Position numbers and translations under genes: made by a program
Notes under the pieces: model-generated
Told to the model about the DNA's origin: nothing
Database searches by the model: none
The model's input: the letters and a program-made list of their open reading frames with translations, nothing else
In this document: positions 34,598-43,476 of the stretch, piece by piece
Position numbering within the stretch: the first letter of the stretch is position 1
How the letters are laid out: each line of letters starts with the position of its first letter
NCBI GenBank assembly: GCA_016722075.1
Contig: JADKGW010000001.1
Location: 4,650,001-4,714,000, forward strand
From: Candidatus Kouleothrix ribensis
GTDB taxonomy: Bacteria > Chloroflexota > Chloroflexia > Chloroflexales > Roseiflexaceae
Direction of reading: 5' to 3'
Length of the DNA stretch: 64,000 nucleotides

Positions 34598-35662
34598 TTA
34601 TTCTTCAGCGCCCGGCCGGTCAGGGTCGGGGCGATCACTCAACAGCTCACGCAGCAGCGTATCACCGTGCGCCGGCCGGCCTGGGCCAGCCAGATCGGGC
34701 GGGCGTGGTGGCGCGAACATGCTGGTGGGCGCGGCGGCGGTCGGCGCGGCCGGCAGATCGAGCGCCTCGCCGCGCACCACGCGCATGTACATTTCTTCGA
34801 GCGGGCGGCCTTGCGGCTCGATTGCGATGATTGGGATGCCGGCGTCGAGCACGGCCCGCAGCACTTGCGCCTGCAGCTCGGGCGAATTGGGCCGCAGCGT
34901 CACCTCGTGCCCGCTCCAGCGCACCGCCGGCCCAAAGCCGTGCAGCCGGGTCTGTAGCTCGGGCGAAATATGCGCCAGCTTGATCAGCGCGTTGCGGCCG
35001 GGCGTGCGCAGCGACTGCACATCGACCTGGGCGGCCAGCCTGCCATCGTACAGAATTCCGACCGTGTCGCACAGCAGGTCGATCTCGTCGAGGATGTGCG
35101 TGGTCAGGAAGATCGTGTGCTCGCGGCTGTTGAGCCGGCCCAGCATGCCCAGCATCTCGCGCTGCCCGGCCGGGTCGAGCCCCGAGGTTGGCTCGTCGAT
35201 CAGCAGGATCGTCGGGTCGGCCAGCAATGCCTGGGCAATCCCCAACCGCTGGAGCATGCCTTTCGAGTAGGTTGCCAGCATGCGATCAGCCGCATCGCTC
35301 AGGCCTACGCTATACAGCTCGGCGTCGACACGGCGTGCGAGCTGTGGCTCGGCTATATCGCTAAAGCGGCCGAGGTGGCGCAGGTACTCGCGGCCAGTGT
35401 AGCGCAGGTGGTAGCGCAGCCGCTCGGGCAAGTAGCCAACCCGCCCGCGCACACGGTCGAGATCGTGCTCGCCGAACAGGCGCAGCGTGCCTTTGTCGGG
35501 CCGCAGGAAGCCCAGCAGCAGGTGGATGAGCGTCGACTTGCCCGAGCCGTTTGGCCCGAGCAGGCCGTACACCTGGCCAGGCGACACGCGCAGATCAAAC
35601 CCGCGCAGCACGCTGGTGCTGTCGTAGGACTTATACAGGTTCTCGATCTCGATCGCGTACAT
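34598..35662 (-). CDS. ABC-2 type transporter ATP-binding protein
   Basis: About 354 residues. Walker A is GPNGSGKST, the signature is a degenerate YSKGMLQRLGIAQAL, Walker B is ILLIDEPTSGLD and the H-loop is TTHILDE. A C-terminal domain of about 130 residues follows, with a Pro/Ala-rich tail of roughly 35 residues. The start MYAIEIENLYKSYD (35662) is preferred over one six codons upstream. It pairs with the downstream permease. It lies 46 bp after the NuoH/HycD-like gene on the same strand and may be read through from it. Confidence 0.9.
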   Translation of the reverse strand: MYAIEIENLYKSYDSTSVLRGFDLRVSPGQVYGLLGPNGSGKSTLIHLLLGFLRPDKGTLRLFGEHDLDRVRGRVGYLPERLRYHLRYTGREYLRHLGRFSDIAEPQLARRVDAELYSVGLSDAADRMLATYSKGMLQRLGIAQALLADPTILLIDEPTSGLDPAGQREMLGMLGRLNSREHTIFLTTHILDEIDLLCDTVGILYDGRLAAQVDVQSLRTPGRNALIKLAHISPELQTRLHGFGPAVRWSGHEVTLRPNSPELQAQVLRAVLDAGIPIIAIEPQGRPLEEMYMRVVRGEALDLPAAPTAAAPTSMFAPPRPPDLAGPGRPAHGDTLLRELLSDRPDPDRPGAEE

Positions 35663-35707
35663 AGTGTCTGCACCATTCATGGGCGGATCTGCAAAGCTGC
35701 GCGCTAA

Positions 35708-36571
35708 CTAACCCCGCACCAGCGCCAGGTAGGCCATCCCCACCAGCGCCAGCGGCAGCGCGCGCGACCAACACCAGCGCAGCGCGGCGGGCAGCGTGAG
35801 GCGCGGCATCACCGCAGCCAGCTGGCGCAGCAGCAGCGCCGCCACCACAAACAGCGCCGCAGCCAGCGCCAGCCCGGCCCATGGCTGCAGCTGCGGCGGG
35901 TTGCGCGTACCCCGGCCGAGCGGCAACAGCGCCACGCTGGCTGCGGCCAGCAGCGCCGCGCCGCGCACGAGCCGTGCAAAACGCACTAACCCGGCCGTCG
36001 GCTCGTCGAGCCCCGCCTCGGCGCCGGCCACCGAAAGGCTGCGCTCGGCGGCGAACGGGCCGGCACCCAGCGCCACCGGCAGCACCAGCAGCATCGCCAG
36101 GCCGATCAGCAGCCGGCCGGGCAGCACCAGCGGCGCCCAGCCCGCGCCGCCCCATAGCGATGCGCCGATCGCCAGCCAGAGCACACAGCGCCCGCCCATG
36201 CTCATCTGCATTTCGCGCGCTGCCGCCCGCGCGGCCAGCGCCTGTGGTGCAAGCAGGCCAGGCAGCAGCGGCGCCAGAAACGCCAGCTCGAACGCCGCCC
36301 ATAGCGCCAGCGGGCTGCCGATCGCGCGCCAGCCGGCGGCAGGGTGGTAGGGCCACGGCAATAGCGCCAGGCCTAGCGCCGACAGGCCGATGCTCGCCAG
36401 GGCGGCCAGCCCATGCGGCGTACGCAGCGCCGGCATGCCCGGCCAGCTGCCGGGCAATTCAAGCGCCAGCAGCCGGCCGTAGAGCAAGCCTAGACCCAGC
36501 GCGAGCGCCAGCCCAGGGTACAGCAGTAGCGAAAGAGTCACTCCCACGAATACGTACTCCCAAGCCAGCAT
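35708..36571 (-). CDS. NuoH/HycD-like membrane subunit of a group-4 hydrogenase-related complex
   Basis: About 287 residues with seven to eight transmembrane helices. The core has an acidic loop (AERSLSVAGAEAGLDEPTAG) that corresponds to the E-rich quinone/cluster-facing loop of NuoH and HycD. This subunit would form the link between the hydrophilic module and the proton pumps. Starts are uncertain: MLAWEYVFVG at 36571 fits the family, though a TTG frame extends to 36610. It follows the NuoB-like gene and precedes the ABC pair. Confidence 0.7.
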   Translation of the reverse strand: MLAWEYVFVGVTLSLLLYPGLALALGLGLLYGRLLALELPGSWPGMPALRTPHGLAALASIGLSALGLALLPWPYHPAAGWRAIGSPLALWAAFELAFLAPLLPGLLAPQALAARAAAREMQMSMGGRCVLWLAIGASLWGGAGWAPLVLPGRLLIGLAMLLVLPVALGAGPFAAERSLSVAGAEAGLDEPTAGLVRFARLVRGAALLAAASVALLPLGRGTRNPPQLQPWAGLALAAALFVVAALLLRQLAAVMPRLTLPAALRWCWSRALPLALVGMAYLALVRG

Positions 36572-36650
36572 ACCCTTCACATAGCCACGCAGCGCACGGC
36601 GATCCGGCAAGCTGACACGATCGATCGCCGATCAGGTGCGGCCGCTAGCT

Positions 36651-37031
36651 CTAGCCGCGCCTGCTGGCAGGTGGCGGCTGGTCGGCCACAATCCGCCGGA
36701 TCGCCTCGGCGATCACCGTGGGTGTGGGCGGGCAACCATCGAGCGTGCGTGCGGCCAGCTCGGGCGCATCGGCGATACCGCCGCGGCCGAACGGATGGCC
36801 GTCGATCGCGCAGCGCCCGACAGCCAGCAGCGGGACGCGCCCACCCAGCTCGTGACACAGCGCCAGCACCAACGGGCGGCTCGCGGCCGTCAGCGGGCCT
36901 GTCAGCAGTAGCAGATCGGCAGTCGCCGGCGCGTCGGCCCAGCCGAGATCGGGGCCGGCATCGACTGCCGCCGCGATCTCGATATCGCAGCCGCCACACG
37001 AGCCAGTATTGATGCGGTAGACCTTAATCAT
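36651..37031 (-). CDS. NuoB/HycG-like small subunit with [4Fe-4S] ligands
   Basis: 126 residues, short for the family. All four cluster ligands are visible: C12 and C15 in the SCGGCDIE motif, C74 in AVGRCAIDG and C100 in GCPP. This is the proximal cluster next to the [NiFe] site (or the N2 cluster of complex I). The start overlaps the NuoN-like stop (TAATG). The pattern CGGCDIE/GCPP is closer to hydrogenase small subunits than to NuoB, which has a tandem CC. Confidence 0.88.
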   Translation of the reverse strand: MIKVYRINTGSCGGCDIEIAAAVDAGPDLGWADAPATADLLLLTGPLTAASRPLVLALCHELGGRVPLLAVGRCAIDGHPFGRGGIADAPELAARTLDGCPPTPTVIAEAIRRIVADQPPPASRRG

Positions 37032-38503
37032 TAGAACACCCGAATGAACGTCAGGCCGCGCGTCACCTCGTTGATCGCCGCCAGCAGCGGCTGTGGGTAC
37101 AGGCCGATGCCCAGGCACACCGCCAGCAGCAGCACTGTCAGCAGCGCCATACCGATCGGCTCGGGCTCGAGCCGGCGATCGGCCGGGCGGTCGAGCTCGG
37201 TGGCACCCAGCAAGATCGGCGTGTCCTCGACTGGCCGGTCTTCCGATGGGCCGAACAGCCGCTCGCGCGCCAGCCGGAGCAGCGCCAGCAGGCCTAGCGC
37301 GGTGGCCAGCAGCAGCAGCGCCAGGTACACGCCGCCCTTGCGCGCCGCCGCCTCGTACAGCAGCAGCTTGCTGGCGAAACCGTTGAACGGCGGCAGGCCC
37401 AGCAGCGCCAGCCCGCCGCACAGCAGCCCGCTGCCGGCCAGCGGCCAGCGCCACAGCAAGTCGCGCCGCAGCACATTCGCGGGGCGCCCATCGGGCCGCT
37501 CGAGCAGGCCAATGCTCACGAACAGCAGCAGCACCACGATCGTCTGGTTCCAGGCCTCGAACAGCGCGCCCGTGACGCCGATCTTATCCATGGTGGCCAG
37601 GCCAAACAGCACCATACCGGCATTGTACACCATGAGGTAGCCGATCGTGCGGCGCACTGCCACCTGTGCCAGCGCCAGCAGCGCCCCCAGCAGCGCCGTA
37701 ATGATCCCGATCGCCATCAGCAGCTGCATGCTACGCTCGTTGTCGGGCCCGCCAATGATCTCGAACGGGAAAAACACGAACTGAAACGCGCTGATCAGAA
37801 ACAGCAGACTGGTGACATTCACCACCGCCACCACCAGCACCGCCACCATGGGCGCGGCGTCCTCGGCCAGGTCGGGCAGCCACGAGTGGAACGGCACGAT
37901 CGCCAGGCGCAGGCCGAAGCCGACCACACTGAGCGCCAGCACCAGGTGAGTGGGCGAGATCTGCGTGCCCACCAGCGCTGGCTGGGCCGCGCGCGCCAGC
38001 ACAAAGCCCATGTACATCATCACACCGGCGATCAGCATCAGCACCAGATACTTCAGCGCGGTTGCGATCGTGGCGCGGCCAACCAGAGCCGAGCTGCCGG
38101 TCGGCAGGTCGACGATCGCCAGCACCGCCAGCAGCCCCGTGCTAATCAGCAGCAGCGAGGCCACGAACGGCTCTTGCAGCAGCAGCAGGGTGGTGCTGGT
38201 CATACCCAGGATCATCAGCGCGATCGGCACGAAATTCTCGCCATGCGCGATGCGCCATGTCGCGAGCAGCGCCAGCAGGCCGACTGCCAGGAACGTCAGC
38301 AGAAACAGCCGCCCGAGCGGATCGAGCGTGAGCGTCAGGCCCAGCAGGCGCGCCGGCTGGTCGAGCGGCAGCTGCCACACCAGCGCAATCTGTGCGAGTA
38401 GCGTGGCCACCGCCGCCACAATCACCAGCTGGGTCTGCTTGCGCAGCACAAAGCAGCCGGCACCCATAGCGATTGGAAAGAAGATCAGCAACAGGTAAAT
38501 CAT
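37031..38503 (-). CDS. NuoN/HyfF/MrpD-like proton-pumping membrane subunit
   Basis: About 490 residues with 13-14 predicted transmembrane helices. Conserved features are the mid-membrane stretch LPDLAEDAAPMVAVLVV, IGYLMVYNAGMVLFG and the LLGLPPFNGFASKLLL motif typical of antiporter-like subunits of complex I and hydrogenase-4. It would translocate H+ or Na+. MIYLLLIFFPIAMG at 38503 is chosen as start because the frame upstream is hydrophilic and overlaps the HyfE gene. It is coupled to the NuoB-like gene. Confidence 0.9.
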   Translation of the reverse strand: MIYLLLIFFPIAMGAGCFVLRKQTQLVIVAAVATLLAQIALVWQLPLDQPARLLGLTLTLDPLGRLFLLTFLAVGLLALLATWRIAHGENFVPIALMILGMTSTTLLLLQEPFVASLLLISTGLLAVLAIVDLPTGSSALVGRATIATALKYLVLMLIAGVMMYMGFVLARAAQPALVGTQISPTHLVLALSVVGFGLRLAIVPFHSWLPDLAEDAAPMVAVLVVAVVNVTSLLFLISAFQFVFFPFEIIGGPDNERSMQLLMAIGIITALLGALLALAQVAVRRTIGYLMVYNAGMVLFGLATMDKIGVTGALFEAWNQTIVVLLLFVSIGLLERPDGRPANVLRRDLLWRWPLAGSGLLCGGLALLGLPPFNGFASKLLLYEAAARKGGVYLALLLLATALGLLALLRLARERLFGPSEDRPVEDTPILLGATELDRPADRRLEPEPIGMALLTVLLLAVCLGIGLYPQPLLAAINEVTRGLTFIRVF

Positions 38504-38525
38504 GGGCGTATGGGAAGAGCACCCT

Positions 38526-39251
38526 TCACGAGCGCTTATACAACTCGTTAAGATCGAGCGTCTTGAGCCGGCCATACAGCAGGCCGCTCAGGTAGGCCAC
38601 CGCCAGCGCCAGCACGATCGCCACCAGGCCCAGCAGTGCCAGCGGAAACACCTGCACCGAGCTCGAAATCGCGGTGTAGAGCACATCGATGCTGCCGATG
38701 CACAGCAGCAGGCCCAGGCCGATCTTGAGAATATCGCCGGCCACCACCATGGTGAACAGGCCGATCAGGCCGAGCCAATACCACACGAAGTCGATCGTGT
38801 AGGTATCGCCGATCGGGTAGAGCCGCGGTAGCGCCACGCTGGCCAGAATCGCGAGCATTAGCGTCCAGAACGGGATGATATATTCGGAAAAGCGCAACGG
38901 CTCGGCAGCGCGCTGGCTCTGGGCGCGGCGGGCGGCGCGGCGCAGCTCGGCCAGCGAAAACTCATCGAGCTCCTCGAGGTTATACTCGCGCGAGAATGTC
39001 AGCGCGGTAATTGTCAGGATCGCCGTCGCTGCGCCGCCGGTGATCAGCTTGACCAGCACGGTCGTGCTCAGCGCCAGGCCGCCCAGCTGCAGATCGGGTT
39101 TGATGAACTGCTGCTGGGCCAGAAACAGCGCCACGCCGATATAGTTCACCAGCAGAGCCGAGCAGGTGATTCGCCAGTCGCGCAGCAGCAAGATCAGCGC
39201 GCCCGAGAGCGCTACCAGCAGCACCGGCAGGTTAATTGAGCTTACGCTCAT
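38526..39251 (-). CDS. HyfE/NuoK-like membrane subunit
   Basis: 241 residues with about six hydrophobic helices and a charged cytosolic loop (about 90-120). The stretch AGDILKIGLGLLLCIGSIDVLYT resembles the NuoK-equivalent part of HyfE (hydrogenase-4 component E). It sits between the two antiporter-like subunits, the order usual for hydrogenase-4-type complexes. Confidence 0.78.
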   Translation of the reverse strand: MSVSSINLPVLLVALSGALILLLRDWRITCSALLVNYIGVALFLAQQQFIKPDLQLGGLALSTTVLVKLITGGAATAILTITALTFSREYNLEELDEFSLAELRRAARRAQSQRAAEPLRFSEYIIPFWTLMLAILASVALPRLYPIGDTYTIDFVWYWLGLIGLFTMVVAGDILKIGLGLLLCIGSIDVLYTAISSSVQVFPLALLGLVAIVLALAVAYLSGLLYGRLKTLDLNELYKRS

Positions 39252-39389
39252 AGGGTGTCTCTCTTGCGCGGGCAGCCGCCCGCAGCAGCAAGCTAGCTCT
39301 CAATAGGGCGGCCGACGCGGTCGGCGTAGCGCGGAACACCTGCACACAGCCGCCGCCGGCGGTATTGCCGGCGGCGCAAACCTTATGCG

Positions 39390-41144
39390 CTACTGAATGA
39401 ACAGCAGGGTCACGACGATCACGGCGATCAGCAGCCCGGCCAGGTAGTAGCGCTGCTCGAACAGCGCGAGCCCACGCCGCGTGGCGGCTGCGGCGCGCAG
39501 CAGCAGCGCCCAGCCCAGGCCGAAGGCCATGCCCGCGCTGCCGAGCCAGGCCAGGTAGCGCAGGCTTGTGCCCAGTGCCTGCGGTGCCGCCGCCAGTGCC
39601 AGCCCGGCCGGCTCGTCGGCCGATTCGCCGGCCATTCGCTCGCGCAGCAACAGCGGCAGGCCTACCAGCACCAGCGCGGCCAGCGCACAGGCCAGCTGGG
39701 CCAGCCAGCCGGGCAGGGCCGGCGGCACGGTTCCACCCAGCTGGGCCTGCGCCGCCGCCAGCCAACCAACCCACGCGAGCTGCGGGGCGACGCCCAGCAC
39801 CACCAGCGGCACGGCGGCCAGCGCTGCCGCGCTGGTCATCTGGCCAGCCGCGCGGGCTGCACCGGCCAGCGTTTCACCGGGCGCGGCCGGCTCACGCCGC
39901 CAGCACACCACCAGCGCCGGCACGAACGCCAGCGCCAGCAGGCTACTGCCGGCCAGCAGTGGCGCGACCGCCCAGGGCGACGATTCCAGCAGCGCGTCGA
40001 TCAGCCAGCGGCGCGGCCAGAAGCCCCACGTGCCGGGCAGCCCCACCGCCGAGGCCGCACCGATCAGCAGCAGCGCGCCCGGCCATGTCTGCAGCTCGCG
40101 CAGCCCGATCTCGGCGATCTCGTCGCTGCCGGCGCTACGCTCGATCGGCGCGAGTGCCAGGAAACACACCAGCGTCGACAGCACGCTATTGAGCAAGATC
40201 GCCGGCGCCGCAGCCGTGAGCGCCTGGCCGCCCTGGCCCAGGCCGATCAGCAGCGCGCCTAGCTGGGCGCTGAACTGCCAGGCCAGCACCCGGCGCAGCC
40301 GGGTAGTGCCAAGCGCACCGGCCGCGCTGGCGAACAGCGCCAGCAGCCCAAACAGCGTGAACGCCAGCCGCCAGCCCGGCGGCACGCCCACGCTCTGAGC
40401 GGCCATGAACCGGATGAGCGCCGCACCGCCTAGCAGCGGCAAGCCCAGCGCCAGTAGCGCACCCGCAAGCGCAGCCGGCGCCTCGGCCAGCGCCTGGAGC
40501 GATAGGTGGAACGGCGGCGCGCCAAAGGCCAGCAGGCCTAGCAGCAGCCAGCAGATGAGCGCCGCCACGATCACGCGCGCCTCGGCCAGCGGTAGCGGCC
40601 CCAGCAGCTGCGCGCCGAGCAGCACCAGCGCGCTGCACAGCCCGGCCAGCAGCACAACCATTGGAGCGTCGGAGCGAGCCAGCGCGCCGCTGGCCCGCAG
40701 CGCCAGGAAACCGAGCAGCGCCACCAGCGCCCACACAAACGGCAGCGCCAGCTGGCCCTGGCTCAGCAGGCCTAGCACGCTCGCCACGATTGCCGCCAGG
40801 GCAGCCGCAAACAGCCCGCCGAAGCCGCGCAAGTTCACCGGCAGCGCCAGCGCCAGCACCGCCAGCGCCAGCCCACCGCCGAACAAGCCGACAAGCGCCG
40901 GCAGCCAGCCGAACGCATCGAGCCGCAGCACCAGCGCGAGCGGGCGCTGGTCGAGATTCATCCAGGTATACTCGGCCAGCACCAGCGGCAGCCCGCCGCG
41001 CACCCGCCCGGCCAGCAGCAGCCCGCCGCCAGCCAGCAGGGCCGCCGCAGCCGCCAGGCCCAGCCAGCGCGTCGCGACTGTTTGGCTCAGGCCCAGGCAG
41101 GCCAGTGCGACCAGGCCAGGCAAGATGAACGCAAGAGTGAGCAT
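39390..41144 (-). CDS. NuoL/HyfB-like proton-pumping membrane subunit
   Basis: 584 residues with about 15 transmembrane helices, very rich in Ala, Leu and Gly. It resembles HyfB/HycC: LRLDAFGWLPALVG, a central FGAPPFHLSLQALAEAP (hydrogenase-type variant of the antiporter lysine helix), ALGTTRLRRVLAWQFSAQ and GLPGTWGFWPRRWLID. The C-terminus has a last helix (LLIAVIVVTLLFIQ). It is expected to pump ions together with the NuoN-like protein. A MITE-like element separates it from the catalytic subunit gene upstream. Confidence 0.85.
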   Translation of the reverse strand: MLTLAFILPGLVALACLGLSQTVATRWLGLAAAAALLAGGGLLLAGRVRGGLPLVLAEYTWMNLDQRPLALVLRLDAFGWLPALVGLFGGGLALAVLALALPVNLRGFGGLFAAALAAIVASVLGLLSQGQLALPFVWALVALLGFLALRASGALARSDAPMVVLLAGLCSALVLLGAQLLGPLPLAEARVIVAALICWLLLGLLAFGAPPFHLSLQALAEAPAALAGALLALGLPLLGGAALIRFMAAQSVGVPPGWRLAFTLFGLLALFASAAGALGTTRLRRVLAWQFSAQLGALLIGLGQGGQALTAAAPAILLNSVLSTLVCFLALAPIERSAGSDEIAEIGLRELQTWPGALLLIGAASAVGLPGTWGFWPRRWLIDALLESSPWAVAPLLAGSSLLALAFVPALVVCWRREPAAPGETLAGAARAAGQMTSAAALAAVPLVVLGVAPQLAWVGWLAAAQAQLGGTVPPALPGWLAQLACALAALVLVGLPLLLRERMAGESADEPAGLALAAAPQALGTSLRYLAWLGSAGMAFGLGWALLLRAAAATRRGLALFEQRYYLAGLLIAVIVVTLLFIQ

Positions 41145-41165
41145 GTACCTCTAATTTGTCAGGGC

Positions 41166-41319
41166 TTACGCGGTCGCCCGCGCCTCGGGCAATGCCTGCC
41201 TGCGGCAGAGCGGTACGGCGTCGTGTGTGTGTTCGGTCGTGCGCTCGTAGCGCGCACAACCGAAAACGTTAGAACAGAACCGTCCCATGCTGCCGCAGGC
41301 ACACACGCCGACTGCGTAA
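41166..41319. repeat. MITE-like element, TTACGC ends (154 bp)
   Basis: Ends are TTACGCGGTCG and CGACTGCGTAA, an 11-bp terminal inverted repeat with one mismatch. The interior holds CGGGCAATGCCTGCCTGCGGCA and related palindromes in shorter stretches. It is the reverse-oriented relative of 50964-51068. No transposase is in the window. It lies inside the hydrogenase-like operon. Confidence 0.7.
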
Positions 41320-41366
41320 ATCCTGTAATTGTGTTGTGTCGCCGGCCGCCGCTGAGGGCCCAGGCA

Positions 41367-42443
41367 TCAGCGCTCGGCGCAAGCGGTGCAGGCGTCGACC
41401 GAGGCGATGATCGCCACCACATTATCGATCAGCGCGTTCGACAAGAGCGTGCGCGCCAGTAGCCGGTCGAGCTGGCGCGGCGCGTCGATGCGTACGCGCG
41501 TCAGGCGCCGCCCATCGCTCTCGAGCATATAACGGATCATTCCACGCGGGCCTTCGACGGCAGCGCTAACCTCGCCGGCAGCCAGGTCGTCGGGCAGGCC
41601 GCCACGCCACTCGCCCGCCGGCAGATTAGCCAGCGCCTGCTCAACCAGCTTGACGCTCTCGTAGGCTTCCAGCAACAGCAGGATCAGCCGGGCGTACACA
41701 TCGCCACCCTCCTGGGTAATCGGCTTGAACTCGAGCCGGGCGTAGTCGGCGTATGGCTGGTCGGCCCGTGCATCGCGCGCGACCCCCGAGGCGCGCGCCA
41801 GCGGCCCACGCACGCCAAACTGCTCGGCGGCGGCGCGCGGCAGCATGCCGATCTCGACGGTGCGGGCCAGCAGTGGCCGGTGGTCGATCAGCCGATCGGC
41901 CATGCGGAACAAGCTGCGATTGAGCTTGGGCAGCGCCACCAGCAGCGCCTCACGATCGCGCTGGCTTAGGTCGCGGCGCAGCCCGCCGGGCAGGCACAGG
42001 TCGGGGATCACGCGCGCACCGCTGAGCGACTGGAGCGACTGAAGCGCCAGCTCGCGCGGGCCGGCCAGCTCGGCGGCGTATGGAGCCATCCCGAGCGCGT
42101 GCAAGATCGTGGCGGCGGCGTGGGTGTGCGAGGCGATCCGTTCAAGCTCGGCGGCAACACAGCGCAGCGCCAGCGCTCGCCCCGACACCGGAATATTGCA
42201 CAGCTGCTCGAGCGCCTGGCAGAATGCCAGTGAGTGCGCGAACGAGCAGGTACCGCAGATACGTGTAACCAGATGAAGCGCCTGAGGTAGATCCAAGCGC
42301 GGCAGCCGCTCGGCACAGCCCCGCTCGTTGAATCCGTCGTGATATTCGATATCGGCGATACGCTCGCCGCTCAGCTTCAGGTCAAAGCGCTGAGGCCCGC
42401 GCCAGGCGGGATGAAATGGCCCCAACGCCAGCGAATAGGTCAC
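41367..42443 (-). CDS. Group-4 [NiFe]-hydrogenase-like large subunit (NuoD/HycE type)
   Basis: About 358-362 residues. In the numbering from ATG 42455, the first metal-binding motif is RICGTCSFAH (C67, C70, H74) and the last is DACTACAER (C356, C359), so all four cysteines of a Ni-Fe site remain. There is no N-terminal NuoC-like domain, and no NuoC gene is present. A second reading start, GTG 42443, is preferred because GGGAGG lies just upstream, within the ATG-initiated version. It is the first gene of the complex, whose other subunits follow: NuoL-, HyfE-, NuoN-, NuoB- and NuoH-like. The C-terminus ends directly after the ligand motif with no cleavable tail, as in group 4 enzymes. Confidence 0.85.
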   Translation of the reverse strand: MTYSLALGPFHPAWRGPQRFDLKLSGERIADIEYHDGFNERGCAERLPRLDLPQALHLVTRICGTCSFAHSLAFCQALEQLCNIPVSGRALALRCVAAELERIASHTHAAATILHALGMAPYAAELAGPRELALQSLQSLSGARVIPDLCLPGGLRRDLSQRDREALLVALPKLNRSLFRMADRLIDHRPLLARTVEIGMLPRAAAEQFGVRGPLARASGVARDARADQPYADYARLEFKPITQEGGDVYARLILLLLEAYESVKLVEQALANLPAGEWRGGLPDDLAAGEVSAAVEGPRGMIRYMLESDGRRLTRVRIDAPRQLDRLLARTLLSNALIDNVVAIIASVDACTACAER

Positions 42444-42548
42444 AATTCCTCCCATTCACTGCGGATACCAGGCAGGCCATTATACCATGAGACCGCGTGG
42501 GGCGCGGCGATCAGGTTGAGATTTGGTTACAGGCGCCTGCGCGCTGGC

Positions 42549-42770
42549 CGGGGCTACGCGCCCCGAACCCCGCGTCACACGCATCCGGGGGCTACGTGCC
42601 CCCGAACCCCGCGCCCGCGCCACTCGCTTCCGGGGGCTACGCGCCCCCGAACCCCGCGCCCGCGCCACTCGCTTCCGGGGGCTACGCGCCCCCGAACCCC
42701 GCGCCCGCGCCACTCGCTTCCGGGGGCTACGCGCCCCCGAACCCCGCGGCAGGGGCCGCCGCCGGCCCCT
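42549..42770 (+). repeat. GC-rich tandem array, 45-bp unit
   Basis: At least three nearly identical 45-bp units plus two diverged ones. Each contains a GGGGGCTACGCGCCCCC hairpin followed by GAACCCCGCGCCCGC. There is no coding sequence across 42456-43476. Confidence 0.9.
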
Positions 42771-42929
42771 GCACCCCGCCGCCGGGGCGTTGCCCCGGAC
42801 CCCCTATTTGAGGCCGTCATATACCGATCGCCCGGCGCGCATGCCTTGGGGCATCTCGACGAATTGTTGGCGTACTCCAACCGAATTCTTGTGGTGATCG
42901 CGATCCATCCGATTCTTGTAGCACCCCGG

Positions 42930-43425
42930 ATCAGGCCATCCCGATCCATAATTGGCCATGGCATGAGTCGATGCGTATAGGGTTGGCATGGCCTCCGTTG
43001 CCGGAGGGGTTTTAGGGGAACCGAGCCGGTTCCCCTAATCGGGGGCACGGGGGCAAAGCGCCCCGGATCAGGCCATCCCGATCCATAATTGGCCATGGCA
43101 TGAGTCGATGCGTATAGGACTGGCATGGCCTCCGTTGCCGGAGGGGTGTCAGGGGAACCGGCTCGGTTCCCCTAATCGGGGGCACGGGGGCGCAGCACCC
43201 CAAAACAGGCCCGGCCAGGGCACGGGGGCGAAGCGCCCCGAAAAGGCCCGGCCGGGGCACGGGGGCGCAGCACCCCGAAAAGGCCCAGCCAGGGCACGGG
43301 GGCGCAGCACCCCGAAACAGGCCCGGCGGGGGCACGGGGGCGCAGCACCCCGAAACAGGCCCGGTGGGGGGCGGGGGCGCAGCACCCCGAAAAGGCCCGG
43401 TGGGGGGCGGGGGCGCAGCACCCAA
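42930..43425 (+). repeat. Two about 90-bp elements and a GC-rich tandem array of about 37 bp units
   Basis: Two copies of the GGCATGAGTCGATGCG element (near 42959-43050 and 43095-43185), each preceded by GATCCATAATTGGCCATG, share the sequence of 11261-11345. They are followed by about seven units of the type GGCCCGGCCAGGGCACGG-GGGCGCAGCACCCCGAAA. Confidence 0.85.
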
Positions 43426-43432
43426 CCAAATG

Positions 43433-43438
43433 CTACAA
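43433..43438 (+). promoter_or_regulatory. Extended -10 box for the GNAT gene
   Basis: TGCTACAAT (extended -10) lies 39 bp before the start codon, at the edge of the repeat array. The -35 would be in the repeat and is not recognisable. Confidence 0.4.
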
Positions 43439-43476
43439 TGTCACGCCAGCGAAGCCTCACCCATAACGGAGGAACC

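Noticed and set aside
42549..42770. Integron attC-like sites
   Set aside because: The hairpins are identical short GC stems in tandem. There are no cassette genes and no integrase.
42549..43425. CRISPR array
   Set aside because: Units are tandem and contiguous with no unique spacers, contain GC hairpins, and no cas gene is near.
43108..43476. N-terminal extension of the GNAT protein through the repeat array
   Set aside because: The extension is translated tandem repeat. A good ribosome-binding site and ATG at 43477 give the normal family start.
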